From assembly GCF_029784155.1 (NCBI RefSeq), contig NC_073693.1, forward strand, positions 154,539,442-154,603,441: a stretch of 64,000 nt of DNA. The letters are read 5' to 3'. The position numbers and the translations under genes are program-made. Of the stretch, positions 22,719 to 33,966 are shown piece after piece. Position 1 is the first letter of the stretch. Every line of letters starts with the position of its first letter. Below the pieces are notes generated by a model, which was not told where the DNA came from, made no database searches, and was given only the letters and a program-made list of their open reading frames with translations. This DNA is from Uranotaenia lowii (taxonomy: Eukaryota; Arthropoda; Insecta; Diptera; Culicidae).

Positions 22719-23053
22719 TATGCGATGCTTCTAAATAAATTCTACTCGCTCATTTTCACCATCTTTCATTTCATCTAACCTTCTATCCATCTATAAAATT
22801 TCATAATCTTTAGATGTGCCTACTATAAAGGACATCACTTTTCACCGATAAGGCCGATAAAGTAATGTTTATTTGATCTTCCTTAAGTACTGCCGTTCTG
22901 CTTAGGCAGTATTAAAGGCCTCATTGGTGAAAGGTGATGTCCTTTACAGAAGGGACATCTTAAGATTACGAAATTTTATAGATGGATCGAAAGTTCGATG
23001 AAATGAAAAATTGTGAAAATGAGCGGGTAGAATTTATTTAGAGACATCGCATG
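22719..23053. repeat. Long near-perfect palindrome (foldback MITE-like)
   Basis: The left arm, about 22719-22850, is inverted relative to about 22912-23053. Matching words include CTAAATAAATTCTAC with GTAGAATTTATTTAG, TATAAAATTTC with GAAATTTTATA, and AGGACATCAC with GTGATGTCCT. The arms are roughly 85-90% alike, and the spacer of about 60 bp has its own small stem (ACTGCC...GGCAGT). Transcribed RNA would fold into one long hairpin. No coding capacity. Confidence 0.7.
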
Positions 23054-23216
23054 AGAAGCAGTTAAGGCAGTACGGGTAGTCCATTAGCCATATTATGTTG
23101 GGATGCAAAGGACATATCCTTTGGACCCTTCCGCAATACTCGAAGCCACAACTAAAGCATAGAATGCCCGTCGCTGGCCGCACACATATAAACTTCGGAC
23201 TTAGGGGCGGAGTCAT
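23034..23216 (-). other. Cys-rich minus-strand frame, unrecognised
   Basis: A frame of 60 codons contains many cysteines (C-F-S-C-G-F-E-Y-C-G and Y-C-L-N-C-F-S-C-D), spacing that could bind zinc. Its 3' part overlaps the right arm of the palindrome and a weak inverted relative exists near 22690, so it may belong to the repeat. No family assigned. Confidence 0.25.
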
Positions 23217-23389
23217 CCTTGTTCGGAAATAGTTGAAGCAAGATTGATGAAATTTCCGACGAAAATTCCAGTTTTGTCAACTATTTACTCCTCGAGCTTG
23301 CTCCGTTCGAGCGAATAATAAAAGAGGTCTTTCATATTAAATGTTCTCTGTTTAGCGATATGGACTCTAAACATATTCTGTTTAAGTTA

Positions 23390-24430
23390 TATTGCTGTCA
23401 TTATACATCGCAATGAGATAAAAGATGGCACAGGGAAGTTTGAAGGAATGGAAAACCGATTTCAAGTGTCAAATTTGAGGTCAGGGATCAGCCAAAGAGG
23501 GCGTTGCCTATCAACAGTTTACTGTTTTTGCGAAATTGACGTATGTATAATAGGATTGAGATGGGTTTTGAAAGACGAGTAGTCGATTCCTGGTACCAAA
23601 TTCAGGGATAGGGTTCGGCCAAAGGGGTCGTCCATATAACTTTTTCCTATTCTAGGATACTAACACAAAAATACATTGCATTGAGATGGAAATTTGCGCA
23701 TGAAAGTTTTAAGGGACGGGTATAATTAATTTGAAAAATCAATCAAATTTTGGGTCAGGATGGGTCGGCGAAAGAAGCCGTTCATATCAACTTGATATCA
23801 ATCAAGCCCAAGAGTAAATATCGATCACAGTTGTACCGGATAAGTTTTTCAATGACTGTCCGCCAACTACATGGTTGATATAAGTCGCAAATGACATAAA
23901 GATGTCAAAACGACTTTAATCGAAACAAAAAATACAGGATCTCAATGAAACTTGATGTTTCCTCGAAGAGATTATTTTTTTCTTAACCCTAAGCGTACAT
24001 CTTTCGAGGATATGATGGCTAGCATCTTACAAATGCTAAAACCACCAACCCACAGAAAGTGTGATGGGATGAAAATTTGCACATGGGGTTTTTAGTCATG
24101 AGCAATTTATTTCAGTTTCGAATCTTAGGAAAGGGATCGTCCATATTATACAATCGTTGTTTTTGCTGTTTTGAAGTAATTGTACATCAGATTGAGATGA
24201 AAATTTACACATGGGGGTTAAAAGGGCGAAAAATGGATTTCAAGCATCAAACTTTTGGTCAGGGGTCGGCAAAAAGAGTCGTTTATATTCATTGTTCGCT
24301 GTTATAATAATAGTGTCGTGAATATGGATCAAATTTTGTTCACGAGATTTTAAAGGGCCGGGAAATTGATTTCAAATGTCTAATTTTGGATCGGGGTCAG
24401 AAAACAGGAGTCGTCAATAACTTTGGATCA
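23390..24430 (+). repeat. Diverged tandem array, units of about 120-160 bp
   Basis: The key phrase (variants of GTCGTCCATATNA) recurs at about 23502, 23626, 23786, 24137, 24287 and 24409. It is each time preceded by variants of AATTTNGGGTCAGGG and followed by TTTTTGC- and GAGATGAAAATTTGC-like words. Copies also occur near 14190-14480 and 19990-20260. Strongly diverged, hence old. No coding role apparent. Confidence 0.6.
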
Positions 24431-25475
24431 CAGGTCGAAGGTGCAGCGAGTGACGACGAAATTTGAAAGCTATTGTTGGAAAGAGTTTGGTATATAAATA
24501 CGTTTGTCTTGTCCAAGCTTTGGTACATAGCATAGATTTACCCTCCAAAAAATAAACACCTTGCTAAAATTAAGTCAATAATTGGACAATTTGTTTGGAA
24601 AAATAATATGTTTAGAGTAGAAAGGAAGCAACTATATTTAGACATAGATCGAGGAGGATTGGGATTGATTGATCCAGAAGAAAAATGCAAAGCATTGTTT
24701 TTAAAAAACATATTAGTTCCTCCTTCAAATGAAGATTATTTGCTAAAATTTAACCATCTAGGAAGACTGACGAGAAATGGTGAAGAATTGATTTTGCAAG
24801 CGCAGCATCTTAAAAACAGCCTTGAAATTGAAACTGCTAAACGATTATATAGATCACTTGTCTTTGGCGATACGATCAAGCTCAAAATTGAAGAAATTTT
24901 TCCCCTCATAAAATGGAGCTCATTTTGGAAAATCATTGGTTATTCTTTTTTTATGTCCACTGATCGATCAAGTTTATATTTATTGTTCAATAATCAAATA
25001 CTCAACAAAAAAAAACTTACTGAATACAATACTGGAAATCTGGATAATGAATTGTGCGATATTTGTTGTCAAATTGATACGAATGAACATCGATTGAGGT
25101 CGTGTTTTGCAAACGAAGATGTAAGATTATGGGTAGAAAGAATATTACGAACGAGGTAAAGAATTGTTTTTGTCAATATAGAAGATATATTAGGTATAGA
25201 GTATAGATTGCGAAGAACCTCTCCAAAAACGGCATTGTGGTTAGTAATACGTTATATGTAGCTTATTGCATGGAAAAAATTCCAAATTTAAATATGTATT
25301 TATTTCAAAAAAGTATCCGCGAATTTAGATGGAACAATAGAGAAATCGAGAAGAATTTTTTTGATTGTAACTTAAATATTTTGTAAGATAATGAAAAGTA
25401 GTAATGATTTTATAAATGTTAGTTAAGTTATTTTTTGTTCAATAAAAAAAGCCTGTCGGAGCACAGAGCGCTTCT
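24430..25475 (+). pseudogene. 3' end of a non-LTR retrotransposon (LINE), decayed
   Basis: An open frame of 183 codons (24608-25159) matches the region after the RT domain of insect LINEs. It carries a G-G-L-G-L-I-D block near residue 17 and a terminal Cys/His cluster, C-D-I-C-C-Q-I-D-T-N-E-H-R, near residue 150. Upstream, 24475-24600 encodes the preceding L-S-K-L-W-Y-I-A block in a shifted frame with a stop, so the copy is frameshifted. After the stop, 25160-25440 still resembles the usual C-terminus with further stops. The tail near 25441-25450 is A-rich. The 5' part, with endonuclease and the RT core, is missing, typical of 5'-truncated LINE copies. Confidence 0.7.
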
Positions 25476-25480
25476 TTTTA

Positions 25481-26598
25481 GGGGCCGTTCACTAATTACA
25501 TAAGCACGATTTTGGAAATTTTCAACCCTCCCTCCCCCCTGGTAAGACAAAGTAAGATTTTTCGAAATCCCCCCCTATCCTCCCCTATTAAGATCTTACG
25601 TTTTCAATTCTATAAGAAATTGACACGTTTTTTTTTCAAAAACCAGCTTGAAAATATTTAAAATGTATCATCCATGCTTCAAAGCAGAGCACTTTTTAAG
25701 TAAAACTTAATAACTGCATTTGAAAAGCATAATTTTTACAAAACATCTGATGAAATGTCTTAAACGATTATAGAAAACATTAAGTTTAAAGGACATAGCA
25801 TGTTCGGGATTACAATAATCTTCAATAAATTTCCACAATCGAATAAACAATATAAAATCTTAATTCCAATTTAAAAACAAGTGAGAGATCAGGTCAGCAC
25901 AAGGTTCCATAAAAAATGTTTTGTTTTTTAACTAAAAATCATAAAAATCTTATTCTTTGTCTGTGATTATTCTATGCTACTATAATTAGTGCGGAAATGT
26001 TTAACGTTGTTAATTAGCCTAAAAGCTTAGATTCACTTGAACGATAAGCGATAAAGTTTTACGATATTTTTTGGTAAACAGTTTGAAAATTTTGAGTTGT
26101 TAGTGACTTGGTTGGTATCATTGAAAAAACTGTCTAGAAATTCATTATCTAAACCCCCATATCGATTTTTAAAGACTACTTGATGAAGTCATTGTTTTCA
26201 AATGTTTTCAAATCGTTATGTCAGAACGCATCAATTCCCTTTTTGTTTCTATACATTTCTCAATTAAAAAGATTGTTATGATGAAAAGCGAGTAGCGACG
26301 ATCTTTTTAAATAATGTGATTCAGTGTTTCTGGTGACATGTTGGTTTGATTTGGTTCTCTATTAATTTTATAGAACCAGAACCTTTTTTTATTGATTAAA
26401 ACAGATTTAAAAATAGTGAGAAATAGAAATAAAACCTGAGTACATAATATGGTTCCGTATGGCTGTGACGAATAATCAATGTAACATTTCTTACGTAAGA
26501 TTTCTGGAAACCCCCCCTATCCCCCTAGTAAGAGATCGTAAGCAAATGTGAAACCCCCCCACCCCCCCTATGTGCTTACGTTATTAGTGAACGGCCCC
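25481..26598 (+). mobile_element. PIF/Harbinger-type MITE, TTA target
   Basis: The termini GGGGCCGTTCACTAATTACA and its inverted partner TATTAGTGAACGGCCCC are flanked by TTA on both sides (25478-25480, 26599-26601). A TTA duplication with GGG/GGC ends is typical of PIF/Harbinger. Subterminal C-runs (CCCCCCCTATCC and similar) occur inside both ends. The 1118 bp have no transposase frame. It lies directly after the LINE fragment. Confidence 0.78.
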
Positions 26599-26625
26599 TT
26601 ATACGTTCGTGAGACATATTTTCAG

Positions 26626-26798
26626 GTAATTCATATTTGCACTTCATCGGTATTGGTGTACCAACAAACAACCAATCCGAATAATTATTTGGAAAAGATG
26701 TCCTTCAATTGCAAAGTTTTCGTGACACGAGATCTGTTCGCCAATTTCAATTTGCACCCCTATAGTGTTGCCGTAAGACGTAATTCTACGTCAAAAAG
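26626..26798 (+). other. Possible exon-like segment, unrecognised
   Basis: It follows CATATTTTCAG and ends at AAAAAGG before the donor-like GTAAGT at 26799. One frame is open and includes V-F-V-T-R-D-L-F-A-N-F-N and V-A-V-R-R-N-S-T. Composition is protein-like; it could be remains of a retroelement polyprotein or an exon. No firm assignment. Confidence 0.3.
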
Positions 26799-27364
26799 GG
26801 TAAGTTGCAACAAACTTTGTTTTTTGGAAAAGTCATATGAAAACGTTTGGAAATTTATTTTTTGTGATATATTTGAAATGTCATAACGCATAAAACACTC
26901 ATTGCAGTAGTTAGAATTAAATTTTACATTTTTTTCTGTCATAAATGCTTTTAAAGAAAAAAAAACATAAGGGTGCTGCATACATTTAGGGGCAAAAAAC
27001 TACAAAAAATTTACTGTAACCATGCTGTAACCATAAAATATAATGTTTGGATGGATGAAATTAACAAACGCTTGATGTCAAACAATCATATTCCACCATA
27101 TAAAAACGAGATTTAAAAGGTAAATGTAAGTTTTGCATTTTGATGCATTTTAGCCCAGACTGGGCTAATTTATTAAAAAAAAAATTGGTGATTGTTCGAA
27201 AAATATTTTTACACCAACAGTGTTGATATAGGATAATAAAAGCAATATAAAGTTTGTAGCTGATATCATTAAGCCAATAAGTCATACTGCGGGTAAAGTT
27301 TTTAAAAATGTGTACATCTATGGCTCGACTTTAAATTTTCCATGAGAATCAAAACCTTGAAAAA

Positions 27365-28114
27365 ACTATCTTATGCCATCTTATGCCAACACTACGAAAG
27401 GAATGCAGCATACAACAAAATAGCCTAAATAGCGCCTTTGGCTATGCAAATAGTAATCATTATGCAATAAATTTAGGAATTGTACAAACATATTTTAAAA
27501 GGAAATTCATAATTGCCGTGTAAGTCACATAACCTCCAAGACATTGGCAGTATTTGATTGATTTGAAATATCTCGGTGCCATCTCAGATAACACGAAATG
27601 TGTAAAGCAGAACCCCGCTTATCCGGGCTCTGGTTATCCGAGTCACCATTTTTATACAAAATCCATGTAAAATGTATTTTAACATCGCGATATATTGTTG
27701 AGCTTTACAATCGTCGTTTTTTTTGCATGTTTGAATTTGCGAGAAACGTCAATTAATTAGAAAAAAAAATTCATGTAAGAACCGAACTATGCGCCTGGAT
27801 GATATGCAACACTACATCAAAAGAATAGGGTTTGTCAATGTATTTCGTTTAATCCGAGGATTCACTTATCCGAAGTGGTCCCTCCCCCGACTACCTCGGG
27901 TAAGCGGGGTTCTACTGTACACCTTTTTGCATACCTTCCGGGCGCATAGCTCGATTAATATATGGATCTTGTGGATCCTGATGGCTGGTATAACGTGGAA
28001 GCTTAGAAAAATAGTGTTCGTATAAGCGGGGTTCTACTGTTAAACGTTTCTCCTTACATTTGGATAAATGATCTCAATGTACTCTTCGTGGCGTTGCGGG
28101 ATATGGTAACCCTA
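27365..28114 (+). mobile_element. hAT-type fragment of the TAGGGTTACC family
   Basis: The right end ATATGGTAACCCTA at 28101-28114 is followed by ATCTAACC, the complement of GGTTAGAT, as target duplication. Interior words match 981-2015 (AAAACTACGAAAGGAAT, GCGCCTTTG, TATGCAAATA). The left terminus is missing. The pogo-like MITE 27608-27917 lies inside. Confidence 0.6.
27608..27917 (+). mobile_element. pogo/Tigger-like MITE
   Basis: Ends CAGAACCCCGCTTATCC and GGTAAGCGGGGTTCTACTG are inverted repeats, and TA follows the right end (27918-27919). Such ends are typical of pogo-like elements. A third terminus-like word, AAGCGGGGTTCTACTGTT, occurs at 28024, suggesting a second nested end. No transposase. 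Confidence 0.6.
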
Positions 28115-28389
28115 ATCTAACCATGCTGTTGCATGATGTTCCGTTTGACGGTATCGAAGATTTCTGCTCTATTTAAGGACGGAACTTAACGAAATTTTGG
28201 GAACACATTTAGGTACTATGAATAGGAAAACAAACTTGTTGTTTTTGGTTTTCATTGAAGTTTGTTTTGTTATTTTACGCAAGATCCACTTTCGTTGCAT
28301 CAAATCAAATGATTTTCTTGCAACGAGGTTTTGCAACTGATGCGAGGCAACGGAGATGGTAGCACTGGCTTTTTATCTCGAATTGTTCT

Positions 28390-29210
28390 TAATGTGAATT
28401 TCGTTAAAATTTATATTATGACAAACATTTCATTCATAACTGCACAACGACTAGAGTTATGATAAATAAAGTTAAAATGGTTTGAAAATTATTCAAAATT
28501 CGAAGTGCTTACTTATCAAAAGTATGCATTGTGTTGTCGTGATTTTACGAATCTCAATTCAGAGATTCACTTAAACGCGTCTGTCGCTCACAAGAATAGA
28601 TCAATGATTGACTTTGTTTTGTTTGTTTGCCTAGTGTTGCCAAAATAGCAAACTTTGCCAATGAAATTTATTATATTTTATTTATCTTCAGTGTTGCCGA
28701 ATAAAACTATTATTATAATTTTTTTTTAATTAAATTTGATTTCTTTCTTCATATCTCTTATCTCACCCCTACATGTGTGTAACACGAAGATTAACGCCTG
28801 AAATATGTAATTTGATAACGAATTCGTCAAACGATTCATTCCATTATCAAAATTATAAGAATTTGCTCCAAACGCCTTGACATTTTGAAAGCAGTTTGCA
28901 TTCACAATATTTTGGGTTAAGAACGTTAACTTTTTTTTTCGAACATAACCTTTATAGTGAGATGAATTATAAGCATTTATAAAAAGTCGTTTTTTGTTAT
29001 TTAAAAATTAACTTATGGAACTGTATGTACGTATCTCGTTTTATAAAAGTCGAACTTGATTTTTTTAAATGCATAACACACCTGAAGAATTAATCCTTTC
29101 AAATGGTGTATAAGAATTTAAGCGAATATGATAAATTAAAAATGATTTCGAGATGGGCAGGCGCGTGGAATGGTTCATTATGACATACTAATCACTTTTA
29201 TATTTTTCCT
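28390..29210 (+). repeat. Dispersed diverged repeat, copy 2
   Basis: Diverged copy of 2040-2890 in the same orientation, with shared landmarks ATGACAAACATTTC, GTTAAAATGGTTTG, GTGTAACACGAA and CAGGCGCGTGGAATGG. No coding frame. Confidence 0.6.
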
Positions 29211-29340
29211 GTCTCTATTCTATGTCGAATTTTCTCGATAAAACAGTTTTAAACAGTTTAATTTCATTGATAGGAGGATCCTAAATTACAAGAGACTTAA
29301 GAGACATTCGTTTAACGAATGTACTGATAACTAATACCGT

Positions 29341-30474
29341 ATTCGTTTTCACCACCCGAAAGTTTTGCACCATCCACGCTGAAAACGAGCATGAATCGAG
29401 TTTTGCACTCTCCTTTGTAGGTGTGCGTGAAATCGGCAGTGTCAACAAAAAACATCAAGCTGTCAAAAATCCATTACAGCTGGTATTTTGTTTTCGTTTT
29501 ACTTCGAAAATTGAAATGAAATTTACTTTAGTTGATCATTGTCTTTTAAACAATATGAAAATTTTAGCATGAATATATGTATTATGTTGAATTGTTAAGA
29601 TTTCAGATTTATTTTGCTTAGTAGATTCGCCTCTGGCTCTGATGAACTGCAATACCGGCTGATTCTGGGCGGTCTATGTTTGCTGCTGCTAGACTGCAGT
29701 TACCCCAGCTTGAAGGTTCCGGTATTTTGAACGTTTATTTCTCGCAAATCCTTCGTTCGAGTACCTATTTCCATTTAAGATTACAAAAAAAAAATCTTGG
29801 GTGCGGGTGTAGTATCGAACTACCGTTTTTGGAGGGCAACGGGTGGGAATCCGGGAATTGGCGCAACCGAGCATCGTCACTCTAAGGCACAGCTCGAAGC
29901 TTGCTGCTAGTAGAGTAGCTTCGATGCAGCTGAACGCTTCTTGCTGTGAAGACCAACTTATAGAACCCTCCCGAACAAAAATACTTTTCGGTTTGGGCGA
30001 TTCCACCAGATCTTTGGGTTGGCCTTTTTGCACTCTGATTTGCTGCTCTTTTTCGGCATCGCCTGGAACCGATTGCAGCAAGCCTTCTGGACACATTTCT
30101 TCTTGGGAGCGTTGTTTGCTTTGGAACGTGCCATCCAGGTGAAATTCTCTGCCTCTGTTGGAAACGACACTGGTATTGAATCCGGAACAAGTTTCCGTTC
30201 TTCGGGATAAAAAGAGAAAAAAACATCTCGAACGCAATTTTTGCGGTATAGAAATAAACCAACCAGCTGATATTTGTTTACATCGGGAAGCACGTGTTTT
30301 CAAAATTCATGATAGTATTGGTGAGAGCGCAAGCAACACCAAATATTTTCAGAGTGTTCCACCGTCCACTTTATGGTGCACTACCAGTGCACTACTTATC
30401 GTGAAAACGAGCATGAAAACGATAAAAAGTGCACTACCGGTAGTGCACCGGTGCACCACCACTTGAAAACGAAT
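29341..30474 (+). mobile_element. TIR element with ATTCGTTTTCA ends and GC-rich core
   Basis: The left end ATTCGTTTTCACCACC and right end ACTTGAAAACGAAT are inverted. Subterminal words (GAAAACGAGCATGAA, TTTTGCAC, and palindromic CACTACCGGTAGTG near the right end) recur in both halves. The core at 29640-30300 is much richer in GC than the ends and has open frames on both strands (29689-30303 minus, 29843-30142 plus), none recognised; it could be a captured host fragment. No clear target duplication. Confidence 0.5.
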
Positions 30475-31830
30475 TCTCTATAAGAAGGCCTCTAAATTCC
30501 ACCGGTTAATTTTTGTGGTTTAGCTAGTTGCTCAGCTTTCACCGCAACAATTTGTGTGACCCTCACCATTTTCTCTTCAGCTCAAATTCTGATGGGGTGA
30601 TTATTTTCCCGCCTTTTTGCCTGCGTTTTCAAAGGCTTGGCGGATCTGTTGCACTTTGGCCATTTCGCCGCAGCACTATTGCTGCTGAGACGGTGGAGAA
30701 ATGGAAGAAGTGCTTGGTGGGTTGTCCTGAGCTCTCCGTGCTATTCGCCAACTGCAAATATATGGATTGTCACGTACTGCAAATATTTGCAGAAAATTAA
30801 AAGCATGCTTCAGCGATTACTCTATGGAAACGTTCGGAATGCAAGCGATCAATTTGAGTGCGCTGCAAAATGAATTGGTGATTTGGGAGGGCGGGGAAAA
30901 AATATACAGCTCAATGTTTTCCCGTTCAGGACCAAGACCAAGACCAGGGGGCGGGATATTTCGCTGCTAGCTGGCAAGAGCTTTCCCAAAGTGGATGCCT
31001 TAATTGACGTGAGATTCTTCTTCACTGCCGACAATAGGTCAACTGCATTCCCAATCACAAAGTTTCACGAGGGCGGTTCGCTCTCAAATTAATTAGCCAA
31101 GATTAAAACTTAAATCCTTGGAAATCGGAAGTCCATAGTATACAAATTGCCGAGGCTTTGGCATTGAAACGGAAGCGCATTAAAATTTATCCTCTTCGAA
31201 ATGGGAGAAGCACTTTGAAAAGTTTCATCCTTATGCTGCTGCTGCTGCTGCCTGATACCTTACGGTGATGTTTGCAGTACAGGAATGTAAAACTCTTGAA
31301 AGATCTATTTGCACACCAGGAAGTTTTCATTTTCAACACCGACAATATTCCGAGAGAGAGGTTCTGGCAGATATCTTCTTGGACATTCCCTGCAGCAATC
31401 GCTCGATTGGAACACCCCGAGCACCTTATTTCGCAAAACATACACACACAATAATATTGGGAGGATTGGAGCTAATTACGGCGGTACATCTTGAACGATA
31501 ATTGCTTTGAATTTATATCCGATTAAACAAGCTGCAATTTCCCGTCGGTGGTTTCCGCACGGTTGTTGTTGATGTTTTGTTTGCCTTATTTGTCGTTGGC
31601 CTTGGGCCAAAGTCTATCGAGAGGGCTGCGTGGGTGAAGAACTGTTACACGACTCAGAGATGTAACAAGGCTGAGCCATTTTTTCAGTAAAAATGGTTCA
31701 AAAACATTCTACCGAACCGATTCGATTCTATGTGCACGTTTTGCCTTCCTTACAGAAAGATATAGCAACTGGTTAGTTGGGGATATCATTATTTAAGAGT
31801 CCAAGATTCCACACTATATACATTTATAGG
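30475..31830. other. GC-richer stretch with many short frames, no gene recognised
   Basis: Overlapping frames occur on both strands (for example 30528-30800, 30883-31092 and 31265-31501 plus). A minus-strand 20-codon frame starting M-A-K-V-Q-Q-I-R-Q lies near 30590-30655. A short (GCT)n run lies at 31232-31250. Composition suggests former coding or promoter DNA, but I find no domain and no consistent splice structure. Confidence 0.3.
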
Positions 31831-32400
31831 GAGAATGGGGATACATGATCCCCTTTTCTTATTTTAATCATATCTTTTAGGTAAAAAATAACAGCTCGCC
31901 GACTTCTGCATTTTCTGACAGCGTGTAATTTCAAGATTACATGTTCCAAAAGTTGGAACGATACATAATCCCGTAGATGAACTAGAAGCATTTTCGTGGA
32001 AGTAGAAAAATTGCGATATTTTTTAAGTTAAGGGAGACTTGATCCTTTATTGAAAGAGACTTGATCCTTCATTCCGGGGCCCTATTTCTTTGAAAAAATC
32101 AAACAAAATTTCAAAAAAGAATGTTAATTGACTATTTTGGTCATGATTTTCCCCATTTCAAAATTTATAAATGTCAGTAGAAGAAAATTCCAAAACTATG
32201 TCTCAACACTAACGTCATTGCATACTTTAAGGCGCTTTTTTCTGAATTAAAGTGAAAATCATCTTTCTTAGCCCTTTTTGCCAGATGATTATTGTATAAA
32301 TATCAGTGTTTGGTTAAATAATCGTATTCTTGTAATCAGCAATGATCAAGATCTTTTAAGAAGAAAAAAATACCTTTTGAACTCTTGGGATCAATTGAAC
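31831..32400 (+). mobile_element. Partial MITE related to 5967-6922
   Basis: Starts GGGAGAATGGGGATACATGA. The following about 550 bp are the inverted counterpart of 6360-6922 (shared CATTTTCTGA, CCAAAAGTTGGAACGATA, GATGAACTA, GACTTGATCC). The far terminus is missing. Confidence 0.6.
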
Positions 32401-32431
32401 ACATAAAGGTCCGAATTAATCATATTTTGAC

Positions 32432-32969
32432 CAGGATGACCAAAAACAAAATTGACAAAATTGATGAAATTGACAAGATTGACAAAATCGACAATAATAA
32501 CAAAATCGACAAAATTCACAAAACAGACAACATTGACAAAACTTAGAAAATGGCAAGATTGACAAAATTGACCAAATTAACAAAATTGAAATAATTGACA
32601 AAAATGACAAAATTCACAACATTGAATGGAAAAACTGACAAAATCGAAAAAATCACAAAATTCGCAAAATTGACGAAATTGACCAAACTGACAAAATTTA
32701 CAAGATTGACAAAATGGACAAAAATGACAAAATGACACAATTGACAATATTGACAAAATTAACAAAATCGACTAAAGCGACAAAATCGACGAAATTCACA
32801 AAGCTGACAAAAACGATAAAATTGACAAAACTGACAAAATTTAAAAAAAATGACTAAACTGAAAAAAATGGACAAAACTGACAAAATTAACGAAATTGTT
32901 AAAATGGACAGAATTGAAAAAATAGGCAAAATTGGCAAAATTGACATAACAAATTGACAAAACTTATAA
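32432..32969. repeat. Satellite of about 9-bp unit GACAAAATT, left part
   Basis: Variants of ACAAAATTG repeat about 55-60 times with substitutions, so translations show F-C-Q-F-C-Q patterns that are not genes. The array continues at 38305 after the LTR element. Confidence 0.9.
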
Positions 32970-33513
32970 TGTTCAGTCCGACAAGCGGACTGAGAAGAGA
33001 GCAAAAGGAACGAAAGTATAAAAACGCACGCTCCCGCGCGTTGCATCATCAGTCTTTATTCAACCACCATCGCGGCAACATCGATCCAGGGAGATCGAAA
33101 GAGAAGGAAGAGAAGAGTCAGCCAACAGTGGCCTTCTCCGAGGCCACCCGAAGAGGAACAAGAAAAATAATAAGAGTGAATAAGTGTAAATAGTTCGAGA
33201 AAGAAAATAAATCCAGAATGTTACACCGTGAGTAATATTTGTTGTTCCTCTGTGCTTCCTCCTCACTTGCTTCCGATCCAATCGGCTCTTATCAGAGCCC
33301 CCCCTTATAGAGTTTAGTTCGCGATCACTGTGGTGACGGTGATCGATCGGCCTTGGCCTCCAGGCAGCCAGTCCGAGGACCTGCCTCCACTGGTGAGACA
33401 ACCACCATCGGTTGTCTAGGAGAGGCTCACTCCTACGAGGGGAGTGAGTCCCATCAGTGGTTGTTTTGCCAAGCGCCTGCCCTACAGTCCAATGGCTTTT
33501 CATGGCCACAACA
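32970..33513 (+). repeat. 5' LTR of BEL-like element
   Basis: 544 bp. It lacks about 50 bp present in the 3' LTR just upstream of the TATA-like box (AAGTATAAAAACG at 33016). It contains a histone-type hairpin, GGCTCTTATCAGAGCC, around 33283-33298 and an AATAAA at 33207-33212. Confidence 0.85.
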
Positions 33514-33648
33514 TGAAATGGTCCTTCGAACCGGATAGAGTATCCGGTACCTTTTGACGAAAAATCTTCGTCATTCAGTTGAGAAAGAGGATCGTGAAGC
33601 AAAGTGTTGCGAGAGAGGCATAGAGGAAGCAAAAACCAACAAGAGAAG

Positions 33649-33966
33649 ATGAAACCGAATTCAGCGAATGAATACCAGAGGCTTGAAGCGCTCATCTACA
33701 TCCGTGGATTGGCGCAGCGAAACATCCATCGAATTAAGACGAATATCCAGCGACTAAAAAACGAGATGGTTGGGCTAACCGCAGCTCAACTGAGGGTGTA
33801 CCAACAAAGTGTAGAGGATTCCAAGGCAGCGTACACCAAGTATCACCAGGCATGGCAAAAACACCGAACCGTGCGGCACTGGTGCCTTGTCCCACTAAGA
33901 ACACGCCACCGAGTGCATACCATCAACCACTCGGTGGCAGTGCTCGATCGAGACGCTGCATTGTAG
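33649..33966 (+). pseudogene. gag N-terminal part of BEL-like element, cut by foldback
   Basis: An ATG at 33649, about 135 bp after the LTR, opens a frame of about 84 codons before it runs into foldback sequence at 33900 and stops at 33966. The translation is basic and helical (Q-R-L-E-A-L-I-Y-I-R-G-L-A-Q-R-N, then R-I-K-T-N-I-Q-R-L-K-N-E-M), as in the N-terminal region of insect BEL/Pao Gag proteins. The rest resumes after 37092 but is not a clean continuation. Gag forms the particle that packages element RNA; this piece would not. Confidence 0.55.

Larger units (their letters stand above)
26798..28151 (-). mobile_element. CCGTCAA-family element, inverted copy
   Basis: The right terminus GCATGATGTTCCGTTTGACG at 28131-28150 is the inverted family end, and 26976-27360 is the reverse complement of the interior of the copy at 10758 (10895-11345). 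The far terminus is lost. It carries a hAT-family fragment (27365-28114) inserted at the same GGTTAGAT site as in the copy at 7077. Confidence 0.65.

Noticed and set aside
22400..23300. Histone coding gene belonging to the stem-loops
   Set aside because: No minus-strand frame here resembles any histone; only the hairpins are supported.
29795..29890. tRNA gene on the minus strand
   Set aside because: A T-arm-like GTAG-TTCGATA-CTAC is present, but no matching acceptor or D arm and no A box at the right distance.
32416..33049. Minus-strand frames with F-C-Q-F-C-Q repeats
   Set aside because: Translations of the 9-bp satellite; open only because the unit is a multiple of three.
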